DNA of 13,237 nt from Ophiosphaerella korrae (lineage: Eukaryota > Ascomycota > Dothideomycetes > Pleosporales > Phaeosphaeriaceae), in NCBI GenBank assembly GCA_028456385.1, contig JALNQF010000825.1, positions 1 through 13,237 of the forward strand. The letters run 5' to 3'. Below the pieces are notes generated by a model. That model had not been told where the DNA came from and did no database searches. It saw only the letters and a program-made list of their open reading frames with translations. Below are positions 1 through 6,056 of this stretch, in pieces. Numbering within the stretch: the stretch's first letter is position 1; every line of letters starts with the position of its first letter. Made by a program: the position numbers and the translations under genes.

Positions 1-550
1 TATATAATTTTGAGTGGTGGGTGGTTGTAAACGATGAGGCGTTAATCTCGTGTTGGGCGCGCACGTGCCACGCTGTTCCAAACTTTTGCGGAGTGACAGT
101 ATCAATCGGAACGGGGTCGATCACGAAGAGAGCGAGAATCAGAGTATAATTGTGTGCATGGAGCAGTCACTCTTCTCGCTTGTCTGTGCAATTGGAGCTA
201 TCCCTAAGTTCATGCTAGAACAAGCAGTTTCTCCCCAAAAGAGTTGGAATGGGTATGGTGTAGAGTACTAGACTCACACACAAAACGCTCAATTTGGTCA
301 CCATCTCAAGGTTTTATTCTTGGATTCCGGTAGGCTATGGCAAGTTCTAGAGCATCTGATATCACTTGCAGCTATTAGGGTGGAGAAATCTAACAATATG
401 GAGATTTATATCTGTGGCTCGATGCCTGCTAAGTACATACACGGCCAACAAGGATCGTATTGGATCGGAGAAGCTCTTTGGTTGTTCTGCTATATATTTC
501 CTTGTAACCGAACAACCCTATAAGTTTATTAGCCCGTCATCCGCAAGCTA
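1..550. other. No recognisable gene
   Basis: This stretch holds only short, mutually overlapping open frames of 67 to 73 codons. None shows a recognisable motif, a codon pattern that carries on past its stops, or splice-like borders. It is somewhat AT-rich. It may contain the lost upstream part of the TPR-like relic that begins near 551, because that frame is blocked by a TAG at 530-532. Confidence 0.4.
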
Positions 551-1738
551 TGTACTCATCAACGAAGACTAGTCTCAGAAAAAGAAAAGCTATTAGCAGT
601 GCTAGATGACTTGCTCCGCCGCTAAGCTGAGACTGGTTTGGAGATCCCCTCTAACGACGAAGTCATCGAAACTTTACTCGCAGCATCAAAGTTTGGGCCC
701 TTGGCTCGGCGACGTCGAATTCTCTCACTGGTCGATCAATTGCTAGAGAAGACGGCTAGCGCGCACTTACAAGCCGAAGCTGTCCACTAATAGAGTGTAT
801 TTTTATGTCTCAAAGGAGATATAATTAGCTCAAATAAGCTCCTTCAAGAATTCTTGGACTGCTTAGATATGGCAACACGACTAAAATCGCATTCTATCCT
901 CGGACTTCTGCATCTATCTCAAGCAGCCAACTATGCCTATAACCTTGACTTCTCATTAGCTAGCAAAGAAGCAAAGATGTGGATTCCTCCTAATTTAGAT
1001 GCTACACAAAAGCAACTTAACGTGGTATAGAGCTAGATCTACTCCACCGGCAGGATATTAAGAGGGCAAGGGCAGTTCAATACTGCATGTCTCTTTTTCG
1101 AACGTTGTCTCCAAATGGAATCTCATCACACACCCAGAAGACATTTGGCCCTATCTTACCTTGTAGACACCTACATTGAGGTAGATTATCTGCGACGGCA
1201 GGATACTCATTCACTCTATGCAGGAGAGTTACTTAGTAAAGCTGGAAATCTGATTGCACTAGAGATCGAGTACCTCAGATCCCATACACAAGATTCGAAA
1301 GGATTTCGCCGTTTACTTCTTTCTTCATCCGAGATAGAGATCAGGCAAAATTGATTTGACAAAGCTAGTTAATTACCTGTAGAACTCTGCAACAGTTATG
1401 CAAAGCTGGCTAATCTAGACATCGTCGACCGGCACAGTCATCTTCGAGCATTCATCTCACTGGCGCGGATTTCGCCTGTCTCCGAAGTAGAGAGCCGCTG
1501 GATTACCGCGTTGAATCTCGGCAGAAGATACTATCCTCCAGAAGAAGAGGTGTTTATTGTTGCTTTGATGCATCTTTTCATCTGTGCCGCACGCCTTCTG
1601 CGAGGGGATATAGAAGGGGGCAAGGCGGCGTTCGATTATGGCGGAGATATGCCGCATCAAGTCTCCCTAGTTTGTGATGCCTGGGCTTGGTACCTACTTA
1701 TTTGGCGATGTGCGATGTTGGATAGAGTCACTCGTTAG
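551..1738 (+). pseudogene. TPR-like helical-repeat protein relic, one frame with seven stops
   Basis: One forward frame reads as coherent helical protein for nearly 400 codons although it is cut by stops at 623, 788, 791, 1028, 1034, 1352 and 1370, before a final TAG at 1736-1738. Text on both sides of each stop is in the same frame, so no net frameshift has occurred. Recognisable stretches include LLHLSQAANYAYN (about 920-960), GQFNTACLFFERCL (about 1072-1113), the A/L-rich segment after 1115, SKGFRRLLL and SEIEIRQN just before the TGA, and an aromatic-rich end (AWAWYLLIWRC). Paired amphipathic helices with A, Y, G and F at spaced positions are typical of TPR or TPR-like fungal proteins, often the C-terminal part of larger NTPase-type proteins. 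No catalytic domain is visible. The stops are mainly TAG and TAA, each reachable from Gln or Trp codons by one transition, which suggests RIP-like decay. Family assignment beyond TPR-like is uncertain. Confidence 0.6.
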
Positions 1739-1885
1739 GTGGACATTACCTCAGGTACGGATCTTGTAAATAATTCATTCACCAGAAATCAAATTAAAGT
1801 TGATGCTCTGCCGGAATGATATACCAGGTAAAATTCGGAGCAAGGGCCAATCCCACCATTTCTCTGGATCCTGCCACGACTCTGA

Positions 1886-2119
1886 AAAGACAAACTGCTG
1901 ACTTCCAAAGCCAACTTCCTCGACATTCACCCAAGGGGCACACATGAGGAGTTACTTAGAAGGGGAGGAGAATATTTTGATCTCTGGGAGCGTCAGAACG
2001 GGCCGAAAGAACAGAAGCAGAGGTCGGAACTCGAATGCGGCTCAAGAATTGTTTGCTACAAGGTCTGTTCATGCAGGTATGCGCTGGCAGAACGAATGAC
2101 TCATATCAATCCAAGATAG
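1886..2119 (+). pseudogene. ABC transporter C-terminal tail fragment
   Basis: A frame open between TGA 1883-1885 and TAG 2117-2119 encodes GTHEELLRRGGEYFDLWERQ at about 1937-1996, followed by a charged tail (KEQKQRSELE). The GTHEELL-x3-G-x-Y-x2-LW-x2-Q pattern is the standard end of the nucleotide-binding domain in ABC exporters, directly after the H-loop strand. The preceding residues (SKANFLDIHPR) sit where the strand 'I-x-V-L-x2-G-x-V-V-E-x-G' would be, but are degraded. The Walker A, signature and Walker B motifs are all missing, so only about the last 40 residues of an exporter survive. It lies between the TPR-like relic and the first dispersed repeat copy and has no link to either. The exporter subfamily cannot be decided from this piece. 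Confidence 0.6.
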
Positions 2120-2204
2120 GATGCACTTGAATCTCAAAAGCTGAAAGAAAACTTGATTCGATTGGCCTGTGAAAATCGTCACCCCTGACCCTGACATTAC
2201 AATT

Positions 2205-2552
2205 GTCAGATGAGCTGGCTCACGAGCCAGCTCTGAGTCGATTCAGATGGCGATCGATCTGGCACGCACGCACGTGCGCTACTAGCTAAGCGAGCCAACC
2301 AGCAGATTCGGGATCTGTGGCGACGCACACCAACTCAATTGCGGCGCATCCCTTTGACAGGAGACTAACAAGAGAGGAGCTATCGGGCAACGCGCCAGCT
2401 CAATAAAGGGCAACGCTTGGGGCACGAGAGCAACCAAAGAACCTCACCAAGTATATCAATGGCAGCCAGAAGGCAGATGATAGACAGAGAGCTCAATCAA
2501 TTCGATTTTAACCTTTACTGGCATCGGTAACTCAGTGACCATCAAATCTGAT
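2205..2552 (+). mobile_element. MITE-like dispersed repeat, copy 1 (longest)
   Basis: This is the most complete of at least four related non-coding segments. It begins GTCAGATGAGC and ends ATCAAATCTGAT, so its ends form a short imperfect terminal inverted repeat (GTCAGAT against ATCAGAT). Just inside the left end is a perfect palindrome, 10+10 bp with a 2-bp spacer, at 2212-2233. Internal landmarks shared with the other copies are CATCCCTTTGACAGGAGA, AGCTATCGGGCAA, GGGGCACGAGAG, AGTATATCAATGGCAGCCAG and GACCATCAAATCTGA. No coding frame is present, as expected of a non-autonomous element. No clear target-site duplication is visible, so the exact borders are provisional. Confidence 0.65.
2212..2233. 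repeat. Perfect 22-bp palindrome in repeat copy 1
   Basis: GAGCTGGCTC, then AC, then GAGCCAGCTC: two perfect 10-bp arms. The same palindrome recurs unchanged at 8655-8676 in another copy of the dispersed repeat, so it belongs to the element's subterminal region. It could form a hairpin or a cruciform. Confidence 0.9.
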
Positions 2553-2574
2553 AGGGGTAAACATAGTTGTCGTG

Positions 2575-2896
2575 GCGCATAGCCAAGCGAGCCGCGCCGT
2601 GCGGGGTACAGTACACGCGGCGTCTAGACTACGGCTAAATTCGCTAGCGTTTGCCGACGCGATCGACTAACTCAACTACAAACGCCAACTCAGCTGCGGC
2701 ACATCCCTTTGACAGGAGAACAGCTATCGGGCAATGCGCTCGCTTAACAAATGGGAGCCCTGAGGCACGAGAGAAATCAAAGAGCATCACGAAATATATC
2801 AATAGCAGCAAGGAGGCAGATAATAGACAGAGCAATCAATCTACTCCATTCTGACTCCGATTCGAATCCATCAATGAGTGACCACCAAATCTGACA
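2575..2896 (+). mobile_element. MITE-like dispersed repeat, copy 2
   Basis: This segment has the same orientation as copy 1 and starts about 20 bp after it. It shares GCCAAGCGAGCC, ACATCCCTTTGACAGGAGA, AGCTATCGGGCAATGCGC, GAGGCACGAGAGAAATCAAAG, ATATATCAATAGCAGCA and GTGACCACCAAATCTGAC. It lacks the palindromic left end and differs from copy 1 at many sites, so it is an older or partial copy. The left border is uncertain. Confidence 0.6.
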
Positions 2897-3189
2897 CATG
2901 GGTATGACATGTGCTAGAAGGAAAATTGGTTCGCTGGCGTTCCCTAGCTGCGGACTCGGCTAACCTATGAACTGATGTTCGTGGCGGACTTTTGGGCGTG
3001 CGTGCAGCCGCCTAGACACATGCCTGGCGCGGTGCGTAGTTGGAGGCTGAAGCAAGCGTTCCGAGTTGTGAAGTACGTTCACGCAGGTAGTCCTCGAGCC
3101 TACATGAGTAGAGTAGAGCTCACTTTTACTCTGCCGCAGCTCTGCACCGCTCCCTCCATCTTTCGCGGGCACGTCAGTCACCCGGGTCC

Positions 3190-3520
3190 CTTCCTTCCAC
3201 CCCCACCACCTCGACCCGCCGCCCGTCATAAACAACCGCAACTTCCTCCAGAACGCCATAGGTCCTAGCTTGCACCACTTTGTCCAGGTGTACCGCACCC
3301 AGATCCAGCAGGGCAAGATCCCTTTCGGCTGGCGGCAGGTCGTCTCACCCGAGCGCGGCCAGCTCGCCCTCTAGTTCTTCACCCACTGCTACCTGCTCAA
3401 GCCCAACACGCCAGAGATCGAGTCAAGTTCGAGACCTAGACCCTCCTGGCTACCTCAGGCAAGTACCAGTCCCTCAAAAACTACAAGTAGAAGCTCATAA
3501 AGTTAACCAACGCCTACTAG
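3190..3520 (+). pseudogene. Broken 5' part of the Gln/Pro/Met-rich gene
   Basis: Upstream of the intact ORF at 3521, the sequence reads as protein with typical folded-domain composition: INNRNFLQNAIGPSLHHFVQ (about 3228-3287), then IPFGWRQVVSPERGQLAL and FFTHCYLLKPNTPEIE. Stops interrupt it at 3372-3374, 3437-3439, 3488-3490 and 3518-3520. All four are TAG, and each is one C-to-T step from CAG (Gln), in CpA context as expected for RIP. One frame change occurs near 3423, where IES is followed by KFET in the frame that leads into the downstream ORF; a single lost base explains it. A plausible intron 3' end (pyrimidine-rich stretch ending GCCGCAG, about 3124-3139) precedes the readable part. The domain was not identified; the look is that of a Q-rich transcription cofactor. 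Confidence 0.5.
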
Positions 3521-4486
3521 ATGCGGGACTCCCTAAGCACGATGCCACAGCTAGACATAATACCACAGCCGGGCATGATATCACAGCCAGGCATGATGCC
3601 ACAGCCGGACATAATATCACAGCCAGACACGATATCACAGCCAGGCATGGTGCCACAGCCAGGCATGATGCTACAGCCAGACGTGATGCCACAGCCAGAC
3701 ATGATATCACAGCCAGACATGATATCACAGCCAGACATGATATCACAGCCAGGCATGATGCCACGGCCGGGCATGATGCCACAACCAGGCATGATGCCAC
3801 AACCAGGCATGATGCCACAGCCAGACATGATATCACAGCCAGGCATGATGCCACAACCGGACATAATACCACGGCCAGGCATGATGCCACAGCCAGGCAT
3901 GATGCCACAGCCAGGCATGATGCCACAGCCAGGCATGATGCCACAGCCGGACATGATGCTACAGCCAGACATAATGTCACAGCTAGGTATGATGCCACAG
4001 CCGGACATGATGCCACAGCCAGGCATGATGCTACCGCCAGCCCCGAAAGGCCAGCGCCAGCCCACGCCGCAGCAGCAACAGCAACAACCCCGTCCAGAAG
4101 CCATGTTCATCAACCCAAACGTGCTGAGCCTCAGCCAGGCCCAGAACCTCCAACAGCAACAGAAACAACACCGCCCAGAGGCCATGTTCATCAACCAATT
4201 CGCCAAGCGACTCATGAAGACGTCCAAGGAAGAAATTGTTATGAAGTTCTGCCAGGAGGTGCGAGCATGGCCCGAGGACAAGAAGAAGCAGATGATTGCT
4301 CAAGGCATCGATCCGCTCTTTATTCGCTTCCGGCAACATGCCAAGATGCTCCTTAAGCAAGGTGCTCTGATCACGCCCAGCCAGAACTCGCCAATGACTA
4401 GGCCAAGATTCCAATATGAGCACAAATGGAAGCTATGCGCGTACAAGGCCAAAGCGCAGCCATCGTCCCAGCCAGCAAAATCATAA
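3521..4486 (+). CDS. Gln/Pro/Met-rich protein with hexapeptide repeats, 321 aa ORF
   Basis: The ORF starts at an ATG directly after an in-frame TAG and ends at TAA 4484-4486. Residues 9-170 are 27 hexapeptides around PQPGMM/SQPDMI, encoded by an 18-bp tandem repeat. Next comes a Pro/Gln-rich linker with runs of Gln (about 180-190 and 215-222). In it RPEAMFIN occurs twice (DNA near 4090 and 4168), a small internal duplication. The last 100 residues look like a folded helical module (FAKRLMKTSKEEIVMKF, then IDPLFIRFRQHAKMLL) and end in a basic tail. Other frames across the repeat are open too, but only this one continues into sensible non-repeat protein at both ends, so I take it as the coding frame. 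The upstream gene part is broken, so this ORF may be the 3' half of a pseudogene and not a working gene. Q-rich, repeat-rich composition suggests a nuclear cofactor, but no family was recognised. Confidence 0.5.
   Translation: MRDSLSTMPQLDIIPQPGMISQPGMMPQPDIISQPDTISQPGMVPQPGMMLQPDVMPQPDMISQPDMISQPDMISQPGMMPRPGMMPQPGMMPQPGMMPQPDMISQPGMMPQPDIIPRPGMMPQPGMMPQPGMMPQPGMMPQPDMMLQPDIMSQLGMMPQPDMMPQPGMMLPPAPKGQRQPTPQQQQQQPRPEAMFINPNVLSLSQAQNLQQQQKQHRPEAMFINQFAKRLMKTSKEEIVMKFCQEVRAWPEDKKKQMIAQGIDPLFIRFRQHAKMLLKQGALITPSQNSPMTRPRFQYEHKWKLCAYKAKAQPSSQPAKS
3545..4030. repeat. 18-bp tandem repeat, 27 units
   Basis: There are twenty-seven consecutive 18-bp units with consensus CCACAGCCAGGCATGATG and no length changes, so the hexapeptide frame is kept throughout. 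Two main unit types alternate irregularly. One reads GGC-ATG-ATG followed by CCA. The other reads GAC-ATG-ATA followed by TCA, which creates GATATC. The ATG/CCA and ATA/TCA pairs are linked in most units, which suggests spread of whole units by unequal exchange or gene conversion. All differences between the two types are transitions. Confidence 0.95.
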
Positions 4487-4519
4487 CAAATCGTACACAG
4501 ATGAGCGACTTCTCTGGTC

Positions 4520-4750
4520 AAAGCTCACAGCAGCTGCGGGGACAAAGCGCTGCTGTTTGCACTACGTTTGGTTGAGGCGTTAGTATTCATCTACTTGGGC
4601 ACAAGGTTAGCAACAAATAGAGCAACAATGGCGATAGGCTGCTACAGCACAGAGTCTAAATCTATTACAAGGTGATAACTGCTGGACTGAACTTGCTTCT
4701 GTCTACGGGTGGCAGCCGGTGTCTGTGGGCATCTTTTCTGTGGAGTGTTT
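4520..4750. other. Gene-free spacer
   Basis: No reading frame, repeat or structured element was recognised between the end of the Q-rich ORF and repeat copy 3. The string CAGATGAGCGACTT at about 4499 recurs near 5107, on the other side of repeat copy 3; its meaning is unclear. Confidence 0.4.
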
Positions 4751-4996
4751 GTCAGACTTTATCGTCACCGAGTTACTGATGCGAATGGAGGTGAAAATTA
4801 GATTGATTGAGTTCATTGCCTTATCGGCTGCCTTCCGGCTGCCATTGATATACTTGGTGAAGTTCTTTAATTGCTCTCGTGCCCCAGGGGTTGCCCTTTG
4901 TTGAGCCGGCGCGTTTGCCCGATAGCTCCTCTCCCGTCAATCTCCTGTCAAAAGGGATGCGCGGCAGTTGAGTTGGTGCGCCGCCACAGATCCCGC
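4751..4996 (-). mobile_element. MITE-like dispersed repeat, copy 3 (inverted, truncated)
   Basis: The reverse complement matches copies 1, 2 and 4: GGGATCTGTGG, GCGCACCAACTCAACTG, CATCCCTTTTGACAGGAGAT, GAGGAGCTATCGGGCAAA, GGGGCACGAGAGCAAT, CACCAAGTATATCAATGGCA and a terminal GGTGACGATAAAGTCTGAC. The element's right end is therefore at 4751, where the plus strand starts GTCAGACTTTATCG. The palindrome-bearing left end is absent; similarity stops near 4996. It is close enough to copy 1 to align across its full length by eye. Confidence 0.65.
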
Positions 4997-5019
4997 ACTA
5001 CTCACCCTACGCATAAAAA

Positions 5020-5231
5020 AAAAGCCAAATTTTGCGCTGTTATCGCGCGATTACAATGTGCTAGTTGACCGGCTCCGGCAGTACAAAGTCAACCAACAAC
5101 GCAGTGCAGATGAGCGACTTACAATTTCGCGCTTTCTCTTGTCCTCATACACTTCATCGGATGCTTGTTTTCCTGAGCCGGTAGCCGAGAGTGTCGAGAC
5201 TGACGATACACTCGAGTGCGAGGGTCTATAG
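5020..5231 (+). CDS. Short unknown ORF after repeat copy 3 (C-terminal fragment)
   Basis: The frame opens inside repeat copy 3, so its start is not natural. From about 5020 to TAG 5229-5231 it reads as ordinary soluble protein: LLSRDYNVLVDRLRQYKVNQ, then a Ser-rich part and an acidic end (VETDDTLECEGL). It contains no recognised motif. It may be the 3' end of a gene whose upstream part was lost or separated when the repeat inserted, or it may be a chance ORF. Confidence 0.25.
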
Positions 5232-6056
5232 CAGTGGAACGCGCGCGCTTACCCATGACAGGAGCTGAGACGGGCATCTACGAGATGATTGAAGGTGAGT
5301 GCAGGAGGTGCCTGCTGCAGGAAGGCGCGCAGGTGTCAAATTTAGGGGTGGGCTAAGGATGGGGCGGCACGTGGATCGGCTTGGCGAGTGCGTCCCTCCC
5401 CTTGTTCCGGCGTTCACGGTGTTCGTGAGCGATGGCTGACCCTGCCACCTGGGCCACCGTTTCATCTCAACCAGTAGAGACTCACGTCACTGTACCACGG
5501 TTTTGGGACCTAAATCGCGCAAGCGAGAGGAAGAACTAGCTTGATCAGTAAGGTTTAGGAGTACGGCAAAGGCTTTGCCCAGCATCAGCCATATGTATCA
5601 GTCCACTCACGCGCCCCCACCTCGGTCTTCTCGTTCAGAACAACCCATCCAGTTAGCCAAGAGGAAGCAAGGGTGTATACGGTGTGATTTGGCAGTAGGG
5701 AGCGTTTAGGAGCACAGCCATCGTTAGAACACCTCCCGCACATCAAAAGATGTAGAAGGACTCCAAGGTTGGAACATGCGAAGAGCGACGTAGACGAGAA
5801 GGCTTGATACAGACAGGAAAGTACCCGCAGACTCCGCGCATTGGTCAACCATCAACCGACATGCAAGCTACCAAAAACATGGCTCAGAGTCACTCCTCGA
5901 AATATTACTGCTTATCGCTGACCAGTTTCCTCCGTATCCCCCTTCCGCCCCCCCCCCCCCTCGATTATATACAATCTGCCCATGATCCGTAGAATCCGTC
6001 GAAAATTGCGCAAGTCCAATGCCAGAGCAAGTGTCCGCATTGCGCACATGCCCTCT
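5232..6056. other. Intergenic stretch without a supported gene
   Basis: Open frames of up to 87 codons on both strands show no motif or family resemblance. A strong 5' splice-like site (AAGGTGAGT) occurs at about 5292-5300, after a short readable stretch (MTGAETGIYEMIE) that is too short to call an exon. A run of 13 C lies at 5948-5960. The last part serves as 3' flank of the kinase-like pseudogene. Confidence 0.4.
5948..5960. repeat. C13 homopolymer
   Basis: An uninterrupted run of 13 cytosines about 100 bp beyond the stop of the kinase-like pseudogene. A run of the same length (13 G on the plus strand) occurs inside the DUF7924 gene at 11507-11519. Confidence 0.95.

Noticed and set aside
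2855..2870. Pol III B-box-like GATTCGAATCC in repeat copy 2, suggesting a SINE
   Set aside because: Copies 1, 3 and 4 read differently at this position (such as CCTCCACTCGCATCAG), so the match is a private change and not a family feature.
2960..3316. 118-codon minus ORF rich in Trp and Arg
   Set aside because: It overlaps the readable plus-strand 5' part of the Q-rich gene, and its composition is typical of an antisense frame.
3545..4030. CRISPR-like array
   Set aside because: Units are contiguous with no spacers, coding in frame, and the setting is fungal.
3517..4281. 254-codon minus-strand Cys/Gly/Met-rich ORF, and a 173-codon ORF in another minus frame
   Set aside because: Both are shadows of the same repeat array, with no independent start context or domain.
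3280..4356. 358-codon plus-strand ORF rich in His, Ala, Thr and Arg across the tandem repeat
   Set aside because: It is open only because the 18-bp unit has no stop in this frame. Its non-repeat ends lack protein-like wording, whereas the PQPGMM frame continues into a structured C-terminus.
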